Source of the DNA: Verrucomicrobiota bacterium
GTDB taxonomy: Bacteria; Verrucomicrobiota; Verrucomicrobiia; Chthoniobacterales; UBA10450
Assembly: GCA_003221295.1 (NCBI GenBank)
Contig: QHRA01000176.1
Coordinates: 1 to 50,675 of the forward strand
Direction of reading: 5' to 3'
Length of the DNA stretch: 50,675 bases
The notes below the pieces were generated by a model. That model ran no database searches. It saw only the letters and a list, made by a program, of their open reading frames with translations, and was not told the origin of the DNA. A program made the position numbers and the translations under genes. Positions 27,080 to 34,654 of this stretch are shown in pieces; position 1 is the stretch's first letter; every line of letters starts with the position of its first letter.

Positions 27080-27855
27080 CTGACCCGCCACGAGAGCAAC
27101 CGCCCCTCCAGCTCCTTAGCGTTGTTATTCCAGCGCGCGATGAAGCCGGATGCATCGCCGCGACGGTGGAACATCTGCACGTCGAGTTACGTCTCAACAA
27201 CGTTCCTCATGAAATTATCGTTATTGACGACGGCAGCACCGACAAAACCTGGGAGGTTTTACAGGAAACGCAGAAACGCGTGGAAACCTTGCACCCACTT
27301 CAAAATTTGGAAGCGCATGGATTCGGCCGCGCCGTCGTCCTCGGCTTCGACCAGGCCAAAGGCGACGCTCTCGTCATCATGATGGCTGATGAATCGGACG
27401 ATTGCCGTGACGTGGTGCGTTACTGGCAGGTCCTTAACTCCGGTTATGACTGTGTATTCGGCAGTCGTTTTGTCAAAGGTGGCGGTGCCATTGATTATCC
27501 CTGGCTCAAACTTTGGATCAATCGCTGCGCTAATTTATTCATTCGCGCCCTTTTTCGCATCAAACCTAACGACATTACGAATGCCTTTAAGGCCTATCGG
27601 CGGCAGGTCATTGATGGCTGCCGTCCATTCCTCTCGCCGCATTTCAATTTGACCGTCGAAATCCCGCTAAAAGCGATCGTGCGCGGTTATACCTGGACGG
27701 TGATTCCAATTACCTGGCGCAATCGCCGAACCGGCACCGCCAAGCTCAAGATCAAAGAAATGGGCAGCCGTTACCTTTTCATTTGCCTTTATATTTGGCT
27801 CGAAAAATACTTTAGTCGCGGCGACTACAAGAAAACAAGTGAACCCAGCGAATAA
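27076..27855 (+). CDS. GT2-family glycosyltransferase (polyprenyl-phosphate type)
   Basis: A 259-residue GT-A glycosyltransferase resembling dolichol/polyprenyl-phosphate mannosyltransferases. VVIPARDEAGCIAATVEHLH opens the domain, IDDGSTDKTWEVL carries the nucleotide-binding motif, and ADESDD holds the metal-binding aspartates. FGSRFVKGGGAIDYPWLKLW follows. The C terminus ends WLEKYFSRGDYKKTSEPSE and overlaps the next gene. ATG at 27076 overlaps the preceding stop, so the three genes form an operon. It may charge a lipid carrier with a sugar for the envelope. A diverged copy of its tail lies at 28526-28575. Confidence 0.88.
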   Translation: MTDPPREQPPLQLLSVVIPARDEAGCIAATVEHLHVELRLNNVPHEIIVIDDGSTDKTWEVLQETQKRVETLHPLQNLEAHGFGRAVVLGFDQAKGDALVIMMADESDDCRDVVRYWQVLNSGYDCVFGSRFVKGGGAIDYPWLKLWINRCANLFIRALFRIKPNDITNAFKAYRRQVIDGCRPFLSPHFNLTVEIPLKAIVRGYTWTVIPITWRNRRTGTAKLKIKEMGSRYLFICLYIWLEKYFSRGDYKKTSEPSE

Positions 27856-28513
27856 AGCCCAACTACAGTCACTTTATCAGAATCGTTTCGGCGAGCGCTT
27901 GGAATATCGCGACCAAGTATGGGCAACTTTGTGCTCGGAGTTTTGGCAACGCTTGGTTCCCGAAGATGGTAGTGTTCTTGATCTTGGTTGTGGTTACGGG
28001 CAATTCATTAATCATATTCGTTCCCGCTGCAAATGGGCGATGGACCTGAATCCTTCCACCAAACAATACCTGGACAAGTCGGTAACCCTTCTCGAACAAG
28101 ACTGCTCGACTCGTTGGAACCTGCCCGACCAAGATCTTGATGTTGTTTTTACCAGTAACTTTTTTGAGCACTTGCCCGATAAGGAATCGCTAAACCGAAC
28201 TCTCCACGAAGCCCATCGCTGTCTGCGTGAAGGCGGCTGCCTTATCGCATTGGGGCCGAACATCAAATGCTTACCGGGAAGATATTGGGACTTTTGGGAC
28301 CACTCACTTCCGTTGACGGAAAAATCATTGTCCGAAGGGCTACGCGCGACCGGATTTACTATCGAGCAAGCAGTTGCAAAATTCTTGCCCTATACCATGG
28401 CCACAGGGCCACGCTTTCCTAGGTTCTTAATCGCGATTTACCTGAAACTTCCTTTCCTTTGGCGGCTTTTCGGCGAACAATTCCTTCTTGTCGCTCGCAA
28501 ACAATCATTTTGA
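27839..28513 (+). CDS. Class I SAM-dependent methyltransferase
   Basis: A 224-residue methyltransferase. The SAM-binding motif I is VLDLGCGYGQFINHI, followed by motif II-like WAMDLNPSTKQYLDKSVTLL and the DVVFTSNFFEHLPDKES motif. The remainder fits methyltransferase type 11. A GTG at 27839 starts the frame, overlapping the GT2 end by 17 bases. The substrate is probably a sugar or lipid-linked intermediate made by its operon partners; this is inference from context. Confidence 0.86.
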   Translation: MNPANKAQLQSLYQNRFGERLEYRDQVWATLCSEFWQRLVPEDGSVLDLGCGYGQFINHIRSRCKWAMDLNPSTKQYLDKSVTLLEQDCSTRWNLPDQDLDVVFTSNFFEHLPDKESLNRTLHEAHRCLREGGCLIALGPNIKCLPGRYWDFWDHSLPLTEKSLSEGLRATGFTIEQAVAKFLPYTMATGPRFPRFLIAIYLKLPFLWRLFGEQFLLVARKQSF

Positions 28514-28674
28514 TGAGATACGTCAGGCTCGAAAAATATTTTAGCAAAGGCGACTACCAAAAGAAATCGAGTGAAGCTGCCGAAGCTCGGGCGTTCGTTC
28601 TGGCTGTTTCTGTTGGCCCCGGGGATTATTGGCACGAAAAAGAGGAACGAAGCCGAAGAAGATAACAAGCGTTG
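28513..28674 (+). pseudogene. Remnant of a second GT2 gene end and the start of a following gene
   Basis: Bases 28526-28575 (GGCTCGAAAAATATTTTAGC...) closely repeat the end of the upstream GT2 gene, coding for LEKYFSKGDYQKKS against LEKYFSRGDYKKTS. The segment opens at an ATG overlapping the methyltransferase stop (TGATG). As in the intact copy, a GTG follows in another frame and opens MKLPKLGRSFWLFLLAPGII, which stops after 34 codons at 28674. This looks like the junction of a lost GT2 gene and the start of a lost neighbour. It has no likely function. Confidence 0.6.
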
Positions 28675-28778
28675 AAATTATGTAGCGAAGAGTGCAGCAG
28701 AAAGAGACTCAATCACTAATCAAGTGAGGCCGCCAGGATTTTGATTGTTCCATTGCGCTAGAAACCTGAGCTTCTCTA

Positions 28779-29219
28779 TCAGCTATGGACCCCGGCTTCT
28801 ACTCGTAAAACCTTCCCCTTTGTCATCTGATCATAGATCCAGTGATAGGTACGCTCCAAATCATCGCGTAGCTTCGGTGCCGGCTCCCAGTTGTAAATTT
28901 TCTGGATTAGCGTGTTGTCGCTGTTACGACCATTTACTCCTTTGGGCGCTTTTAGATTGTAGCTCCGTTTTAGTTTTACGCCGCCGATCTCCTCCACCAT
29001 GCCGACTAGCTGATTGATACTAACGAGTTCGTTACTGCCGAGGTTTAACGGCTCGACAAAATCGCCGTCCATGATCATCTGTGTACCCTTCACACAGTCA
29101 TCAATCCACATGAAGCCGCGCGTCTGATGGCCGTCGTGCCCCAGATCGCACGTATCCCCGGCGGCAGCTGCGCGCCGCGTCGAAAAGAATTTCGCGCGCG
29201 CGATCCCGGTCGATGACAC
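28779..29219 (-). pseudogene. GDP-mannose 3,5-epimerase-like, C-terminal fragment
   Basis: Only the C-terminal half of an SDR sugar epimerase is present. Recognisable parts are GDGHQTRGFMWIDDCVKGTQ, NLGSNELVSINQLVGMVEEI, RSYNLKAPKGVNGRNSDNTL and RTYHWIYDQMTK, which closely match GDP-mannose 3,5-epimerases. The Rossmann fold and the YxxxK catalytic pair are missing. Upstream of DGHQTRGF the reading shifts (a two-base difference in ATCTGGGGCACGACGG compared with the expected IWGDG coding), so the 5' part is rearranged. It abuts the mutL end. It is non-functional as it stands. Confidence 0.8.
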
Positions 29220-29259
29220 TAATTCGCACGCCGTGGGCGTGGATTGCCGGTGCGGTCAT
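29101..29259 (-). CDS. Short ORF coupled to mutL, unrecognised (probably truncated)
   Basis: An ATG at 29259 lies one base after the mutL stop and opens MTAPAIHAHGVRISVIDRDR, continuing AREILFDAARS before running into the reverse frame of the epimerase fragment and stopping at 29101. Fifty-two residues are encoded. The close spacing suggests a genuine coupled gene of which only the start survives. I do not recognise the family. Confidence 0.35.
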   Translation of the reverse strand: MTAPAIHAHGVRISVIDRDRAREILFDAARSCRRGYVRSGARRPSDARLHVD

Positions 29260-29260
29260 T

Positions 29261-31114
29261 CTAGACTTTTCGTCCGAATTTTTTCTCCAATTCGGCGTGC
29301 GAAATTTGGATCATGGTGGGACGGCCGTGGGGACAGCAGTAGGGCAGATCACAAGCGAGCAAATCACGAATTAGTTTTTCGATTTCGGGATAACGCAATG
29401 GATCGTTGGCTTTGACGGCGTGACGGCAAACTGTTTTCGCGATCATGTCTTCGCCCAGACGCAGTGGCGAACTGCTGTGGCTGGTTGTTTTCAATTCATC
29501 GATCACTTTGCGCAAGAATCCCGCAGCATCTGCGACTTCGAGAAAAGTGGGCAAGCTATCGACCCGAAAACTGTTTGCGCCGAAACTTTCGATTCCGATC
29601 CCCATTTTCTGCAACGTTGCAACATTGTGCTCGACCCATTCCGCATCGCGCGGCGGCAACGAAAAGATCTGTGGCAAAAGCATGCGCTGCGACGGCACTC
29701 CTTGCTCTTCCATTCGCCGGCGCAATTCCTCGAATAAAATTCGCTCGTGCGCGGCGTGCTGATCCACCAAAACGAGCCCATCGGAATTTTCCATCAGCAC
29801 ATAAAGGCGGTTAAGCACACCGATGATTTGAAATTGCTGATCGCGTCGCGGTTCAACTTGCGGTTCAAAATAGGCGCGATTGACCTCAATCGGCGGCGAA
29901 TCGCCCCTATCCCCCAACGGCGGTAGCTGTGACGCGGATTGACTCGGCACGGCAAAACTGGAGCGACGAACGCTATCCCATTCCGTTATTTCCGCTCGGG
30001 ACGGCGTCGCCATTATCCCTCCCGGGGTTTGAGACGACACGCGTTCGACAGCCTCAGCACCAGCGGAGGTCGTCCCTCCAATTGCTGGAACCGGCGCGCT
30101 AAATTTTCGCTGCCAATCAGCGCGACCGCTCTCGAGCGTCCTCTGTACCGCTTCGACAATTGCCTCGCGAACTCTGGCAGGATCACGAAAACGAACTTCG
30201 CGTTTTGCCGGGTGTACATTCACATCCACCTCACGCGGGTCGAGCTCAACGAACAGGCACGTAACCGGAAATTGTCCGCGCATCAGAGCGGTATGATAAC
30301 CTTCGCGCAAAGCCGTGGAGAGAATGCCGCTCTCGATCGCGCGGCCGTTAACGAAGACGAATTGCTGCGACCGCGTCTGCCGGCTTACCCCAGCGCGCCC
30401 GATCCAGCCCCGAACTTGGAGGCCACCCCGGTCGCGCGAAAGAATTTCCAACAGATCGTCGAGAAGCTCGGCGCCATAGATATCGCGGATCCGGTCGCGC
30501 AGCGAGGTCGTTATTGGTAATTGCAGCGCGATTTTATCTTCGCGCACCAGGCTGAAGCTAATCGCCGGATGAGCTAACGCCTGCAGAAAGAACTGATGTT
30601 CGATATTTCGCGTTTCCGTCGTTTCGGAGCGGAGAAATTTTCGCCGCGCTGGCACATTGTAAAACAACGAACGCACTTCAATCTGTGTCCCAGGCGCTTC
30701 GCCGCCGTCGCGCACCGTTTCGATCCGTCCGCCGTTTACGAGAATTTCCGTGCCGGCGACCGCACCGTGCTCGCGCGTGGTCAGCCGAAAGCGCGAAACA
30801 CTGGCGATGCTCGGCAACGCTTCACCGCGAAAACCAAGCGTGTTGATGGCGGCGAGATCAGCCGCGGAAGCGATTTTGCTAGTGGCGTGCCGTTCGAGCG
30901 AAAGCAGGGCATCATCGCGGTCCATACCGTAGCCGTCATCGACTACCCGAATGCGCGACATTCCGCCTCGCTGAATTCCCACCTCGATCGCACGCGCACC
31001 AGCATCAATGCTGTTCTCGACTAGCTCCTTTACCACTGACGCAGGCCGTTCCACTACCTCGCCGGCGGCCACCTGGCTGGCGAGAGTTTCGGGGAGAAGT
31101 TTAATCCGGCTCAT
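29261..31114 (-). CDS. mutL: DNA mismatch repair protein MutL (endonuclease type)
   Basis: A 617-residue mismatch-repair ATPase. The GHKL motifs are VVKELVENSIDAGARA (motif I), DDGYGMDRDD (motif II) and TLGFRGEALPSIASVS (motif III). The middle is a proline/serine-rich linker. The C-terminal domain has DQHAAHERILFEE, fitting DQHA-x2-E-x4-E, the endonuclease signature of MutL proteins in bacteria without MutH. CRHAVKAND and CPHGRPTMIQIS complete the metal-binding site. ATG at 31114 is the start. No mutS lies in the window. Confidence 0.97.
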   Translation of the reverse strand: MSRIKLLPETLASQVAAGEVVERPASVVKELVENSIDAGARAIEVGIQRGGMSRIRVVDDGYGMDRDDALLSLERHATSKIASAADLAAINTLGFRGEALPSIASVSRFRLTTREHGAVAGTEILVNGGRIETVRDGGEAPGTQIEVRSLFYNVPARRKFLRSETTETRNIEHQFFLQALAHPAISFSLVREDKIALQLPITTSLRDRIRDIYGAELLDDLLEILSRDRGGLQVRGWIGRAGVSRQTRSQQFVFVNGRAIESGILSTALREGYHTALMRGQFPVTCLFVELDPREVDVNVHPAKREVRFRDPARVREAIVEAVQRTLESGRADWQRKFSAPVPAIGGTTSAGAEAVERVSSQTPGGIMATPSRAEITEWDSVRRSSFAVPSQSASQLPPLGDRGDSPPIEVNRAYFEPQVEPRRDQQFQIIGVLNRLYVLMENSDGLVLVDQHAAHERILFEELRRRMEEQGVPSQRMLLPQIFSLPPRDAEWVEHNVATLQKMGIGIESFGANSFRVDSLPTFLEVADAAGFLRKVIDELKTTSHSSSPLRLGEDMIAKTVCRHAVKANDPLRYPEIEKLIRDLLACDLPYCCPHGRPTMIQISHAELEKKFGRKV

Positions 31115-31492
31115 TGGATTCCTGATTTTAAGTCCATTCGACTCACTTCGCTCGCAGCCAATTGACTACACCCATCATGAGTTCATTTGCTGTCCGGAGG
31201 AAGCTCCAACCTTTTGGAGATCTCAAGGCAAACTCTCTGACGTTCAGGACATCACGTTTGCGGCTCCGCAGAGCGTCGCCTATCAAGCATCATCACGATC
31301 TGGTAGGGCGCCATGGCGTTGATATGCGCGAAAACTGACTCGTAGCGCTGTACAGAATAGGCGGGGTCCCTCGAATCCGCTCGGGATGACGGAGCATGGC
31401 CCCGGGTTGTCTCCGATGATTTTTTTCACGCGGCAAGGCAAGGCGTGTGCTGATTGACTTAAGGAGGGTGGATCGTACGTTTCCTGGAGTGA
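31115..31492. other. Intergenic region with family C and family A repeats, no gene seen
   Basis: This 378-base gap separates the divergent mutL and Fe-S carrier genes. It holds a family C element at about 31258-31316 (GGCTCCGCAGAGCGTCGCCT then CTGGTAGGGCGCC) and a single family A arm in reverse at about 31358-31391 (GGTCCCTCGAATCCGCTCGGGATGAC). Both promoters must be here. A strong ribosome site AAGGAGGG at about 31462-31469 lies some 25 bases before the ATG at 31493, rather far for direct use. Confidence 0.65.
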
Positions 31493-31819
31493 ATGATTGA
31501 AATTACCGAAAGCGCGGTGCGGCGATTGCGAACACTGGTGGGCGCGGCCGCGGAAAAAGGATTGCGCATCGGAATTGCAAAGGGCGGTTGTTCCGGTCTG
31601 CAATACGAGATGACGCTCGGCGCCGCTCGTCCGGGCGATGCCGTGATCGAGCGTGACGGCGTGAAATTTTTTGTCGATGAAGAGAGCGCGCAGTTGTTGC
31701 GTGGCTCGACCCTGGATTATCGCGATGCCCTCACTGGCGCTGGTTTTCAAATCGTTAATCCGAATGCAGCGCGGACCTGCGGCTGCGGTTCCTCCTTCGA
31801 ACCGGCACGCCCACTCTAA
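31493..31819 (+). CDS. A-type iron-sulfur cluster carrier (IscA/ErpA/HesB family)
   Basis: A 108-residue scaffold/carrier that binds an Fe-S cluster or iron through three conserved cysteines. These are in AKGGCSGLQYEM (Cys35 region) and TCGCGSSFEP (the final CGC pair). The rest of the fold (MIEITESAVRRLRTLVGAAA, DGVKFFVDEESAQLLRGSTL, GFQIVNPNA) is typical. It could serve mutY-type or radical SAM proteins such as HemW, but no isc/suf neighbours are seen. A large anchored protein gene starts 18 bases downstream, so cotranscription is likely. Confidence 0.94.
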   Translation: MIEITESAVRRLRTLVGAAAEKGLRIGIAKGGCSGLQYEMTLGAARPGDAVIERDGVKFFVDEESAQLLRGSTLDYRDALTGAGFQIVNPNAARTCGCGSSFEPARPL

Positions 31820-31837
31820 AGTGAGTGAACTTCGCTG

Positions 31838-33361
31838 ATGGCACAGGAATTTTTTCGCTACGAAACACCTTATGGCCGTCCCCGGCAGCGGACGAATTAT
31901 TTCGCCTGGACGCTGGCAATTCTTTTTCTCACCGGCTTCGCCTTCGCAGCCTGGTTAGGAAGTTTCTATGTTTTCTGGCAACCGGAACGGCCTGACAGTT
32001 ATCGGTTATTAAAGAAACTGCATCGCATTGATCCGCCGCGGCGATTTGAATTGACGGCGGCGCCGGCCGGCGAATTTCTCAATCCCAAACAATTGCATGA
32101 TCGTTACGCGCCGCTGGGCGAAGCGGAGTTATCCAAGACGAACAGCGAGTTGGCACGCAATTACATTCGTAATTTTCAGCAAGTGCACGGGCTCGTCCCC
32201 TACGTTGTCGGTCGCTTCCGTATTATCGACGTCCATCAACTTGGCGCCGCGGACGTTTTCACTTCCGGTATGGTGGCACTCGCGGCCGCCATCGATAACG
32301 GGGAGGTGCTGCTCGAGCATGTTTACCCGGCGGATCGGCGCGATATCCCGCTCATGCGCCAAACCCTTGCCCCTGGTCTGGAAATTAAGCTCGAGCGAAC
32401 GCACGATATTTCGGCAGTGATTCACGCCGATCGCAGTGCTGATGGCCGGGTCCTGATCACGGCGATGCCTTTGCTTTACGGAACCTATACCGTTACTCGC
32501 GGCACCGGAACCTTCACTCTGGAGCCTCCGCTGGATCTAAACCTCGCGGCCGGTTGGCCTTTGTTTAAACGCGAGGCATTGCGCGCAGCCGAAGATCGAT
32601 ACGCACAGTTACGTCAAACTGAACCAGCATCGCCTGGATCGATTGCCATTCCTGGAATCACGCCGAGCGGCACACCACCACCGAGCGAGAATCAACTTGT
32701 TCGAGTAGAACAGGCGATAGCGATTGAAACGCCGGCAAGCACGCCACCGCCGCCGCCGTCGAAAGGAGCAAAGCCGACCCCCGCTGGGAAAGCCGGAAGA
32801 ATCGCGAAAAATCAAAAATCGACAGCGACACCAAGCGCCACGCCGATACAAGTCGCAAAAATCAACAGTCCGGCTCCCACATTATCGACAACGCCGCTGC
32901 AAAAGTTCACCGAATCAAGTCCGACCCCAAATCCGAGTGCGCCCGCTGCGCTTCCCGCTGATGGCGCCGCGCTGGCCTCGACTGCTGGCGGCGGAAATTG
33001 GAAAACGTATCCACCGGGCAAAATGCCGGTTGGCCGTCTGATTGCAGCAGCTGATCTCGGTGCAGTCGCCGATCGCGGTCTCTCCGGAGAACGGACTTAT
33101 TTGAAAGGGCAATTTGTGGTGAATTTTGCCGATGCCAATAAAGCGGTCTTGCGGCCACGCTCGCGCATGCCGGATTCCGTGATGTTTCTCACTGGTGGAA
33201 ATTCCACTCGAATCATTGTCGAGTATCCGACCGGTTACCTTCCCCCCAAGCCAGGCTCAGTCGTGAGCCGCGATGAGGTTCGTCCCTTCGAGGTTACCGA
33301 AGTACGGAAACAAGAAGATGGTCAGCTGAATGTTTTCGCGCGCGAAATCATGCAACCGTAA
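31838..33361 (+). CDS. Membrane-anchored protein with proline-rich linker, function unknown
   Basis: A 507-residue protein. Residues about 20-45 form one membrane helix (YFAWTLAILFLTGFAFAAWL) with a short cytoplasmic N terminus. A periplasmic domain of about 200 residues follows (IRNFQQVHGLVPYVVGRFRI, DRRDIPLMRQTLAPGLEIKL). Residues about 265-385 are a low-complexity linker rich in Pro, Thr, Ser and Ala. A compact C-terminal domain of about 110 residues ends LNVFAREIMQP. I do not recognise either domain. The layout, one anchor plus two globular parts joined by a flexible linker, suggests an envelope-spanning or scaffold role. It lies directly after the Fe-S carrier gene. Confidence 0.8.
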   Translation: MAQEFFRYETPYGRPRQRTNYFAWTLAILFLTGFAFAAWLGSFYVFWQPERPDSYRLLKKLHRIDPPRRFELTAAPAGEFLNPKQLHDRYAPLGEAELSKTNSELARNYIRNFQQVHGLVPYVVGRFRIIDVHQLGAADVFTSGMVALAAAIDNGEVLLEHVYPADRRDIPLMRQTLAPGLEIKLERTHDISAVIHADRSADGRVLITAMPLLYGTYTVTRGTGTFTLEPPLDLNLAAGWPLFKREALRAAEDRYAQLRQTEPASPGSIAIPGITPSGTPPPSENQLVRVEQAIAIETPASTPPPPPSKGAKPTPAGKAGRIAKNQKSTATPSATPIQVAKINSPAPTLSTTPLQKFTESSPTPNPSAPAALPADGAALASTAGGGNWKTYPPGKMPVGRLIAAADLGAVADRGLSGERTYLKGQFVVNFADANKAVLRPRSRMPDSVMFLTGGNSTRIIVEYPTGYLPPKPGSVVSRDEVRPFEVTEVRKQEDGQLNVFAREIMQP

Positions 33362-33434
33362 TCGAGTTAACAATTGAGTGTTGCAGGTGCAACACGCAGA
33401 TATTAACTCCCCTATTTCTGAATTGCTTCGGTCA

Positions 33435-34106
33435 TTAGCTGCCGCGCCGGTCGATAATCAATTTGCCATCACGAACTTCGATCGATCCGCTGCCGTAGGT
33501 GGTGCGGAATTCGCCGAGATAATCTCGCAGCGGGCGGGCGCGATATTTCCAATCGAGCACGTCGGAGGGCACCGGCTCGTTATTGATGGTGATGCTGCTG
33601 AGGCGCGGATTCTCCAGCGATTGCGGGCTGTCGCTTTCGACCACGATGTCGCCATTCAAATAATAGCGCCCGCGCCCAACGTATTCGCCCAGCGGCACGC
33701 TCGTCTGAATACGCAAACGATTGCCTTCGATCGCGACGAATACTTTGCCACGAGCATGCCGATTGTTCGCGATCAGATTATTCAAATCGTCCGCGCTCAG
33801 TTCGATGTGGGCCGGTTGATCGCGAATGTTTTTAAAATCCTCCCATTTCCGATTTGCCGCGCTGATATTTTCGTTGGTGGTTTCGAATTGCGGCACCGGC
33901 GAGGGTTCCTGCGCGAGCACGTGCATTTTTTTCGCCCAATAGAAACTGTGCAGCACTGCGGAATGCGTTCGCATTCCAAAATACAAGCCGATTGCGCCGG
34001 CGATAATTAGAAACACGATGAAGCAAGCCAGAATCAAACAACCTTTGCCCACACATCCCATCCCACGCTTCTCTCGCGGCGGCGGACCTTCGATCCAGGT
34101 GTTCAT
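33435..34106 (-). CDS. Single-pass membrane protein, function unknown
   Basis: A 223-residue protein with a short cytoplasmic part, a conserved-looking GMGCVGKGCLILACFIVFLI helix (about 16-42), and an extracytoplasmic domain of about 180 residues. The helical segment ELSADDLNNLIANN precedes a beta-rich part (GKVFVAIEGNRLRIQTSVPL, RYYLNGDIVVES). I do not recognise the family with certainty. Its ATG at 34106 overlaps the stop of the HIT gene (ATGA), so it is the last gene of the minus-strand operon that begins at 39900. Confidence 0.8.
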   Translation of the reverse strand: MNTWIEGPPPREKRGMGCVGKGCLILACFIVFLIIAGAIGLYFGMRTHSAVLHSFYWAKKMHVLAQEPSPVPQFETTNENISAANRKWEDFKNIRDQPAHIELSADDLNNLIANNRHARGKVFVAIEGNRLRIQTSVPLGEYVGRGRYYLNGDIVVESDSPQSLENPRLSSITINNEPVPSDVLDWKYRARPLRDYLGEFRTTYGSGSIEVRDGKLIIDRRGS

Positions 34107-34618
34107 CTCGCTTCATCCGACGCCGTCTGCGCCGCCTTCAACTTTTGGTAGAGATCGTTCAATCCTTGTGAGAGTACACGCGTTCCGGAAAGCATCGGCA
34201 TAAAATTAGTGTCTCCACTCCAGCGCGGCACAATGTGTATATGCAGGTGATCGGGCACGCCCGCTCCTGCGCATTCGCCGACGTTGATACCGATGTTGAA
34301 TCCCTGCGCTTTCGTGACCTGCCGCAGCAGCTCCTGAGCACGCACAACGAGCGAAAAAAGCTCGACGACTTCATTTTCACCGAGATCGCGCAGCTCGCCC
34401 ACCTTTCGATATGGCACCGCCATCAAGTGCCCGACGGTGTAGGGATAGCGATTCATTATCAGAAACGAATTTTTCCGGCGCACGAGGACGAGGTGAGCGG
34501 CATCATCGCTGGCACGCGCAGCCTCGGACAGGAAATCGGGCGGCCCCGATTTCTCGAAGTACTCAAAGCGCCACGGCGCCCACAAAGTTTCGAGCTCGGC
34601 TTTCGGAAACTCCACCAA
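34103..34618 (-). CDS. HIT-family nucleotide hydrolase/phosphorylase
   Basis: A 171-residue histidine-triad protein. The triad reads DHLHIHIVPRW, fitting H-phi-H-phi-H-phi-phi, with the central histidine as nucleophile. The N terminus LETLWAPWRFEYFEK is typical of the Ap4A phosphorylase-like branch, and LIMNRYPYTVGHLMAVPYRK precedes the triad. The substrate is probably a dinucleoside polyphosphate or nucleoside phosphoramidate. It lies in the lipid A operon by position, but a link to lipid A is not obvious. Confidence 0.93.
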   Translation of the reverse strand: MVEFPKAELETLWAPWRFEYFEKSGPPDFLSEAARASDDAAHLVLVRRKNSFLIMNRYPYTVGHLMAVPYRKVGELRDLGENEVVELFSLVVRAQELLRQVTKAQGFNIGINVGECAGAGVPDHLHIHIVPRWSGDTNFMPMLSGTRVLSQGLNDLYQKLKAAQTASDEAR

Positions 34619-34654
34619 CTAACGAGAGTAAGAGCTTATGGGAGAAAGTCGAGC

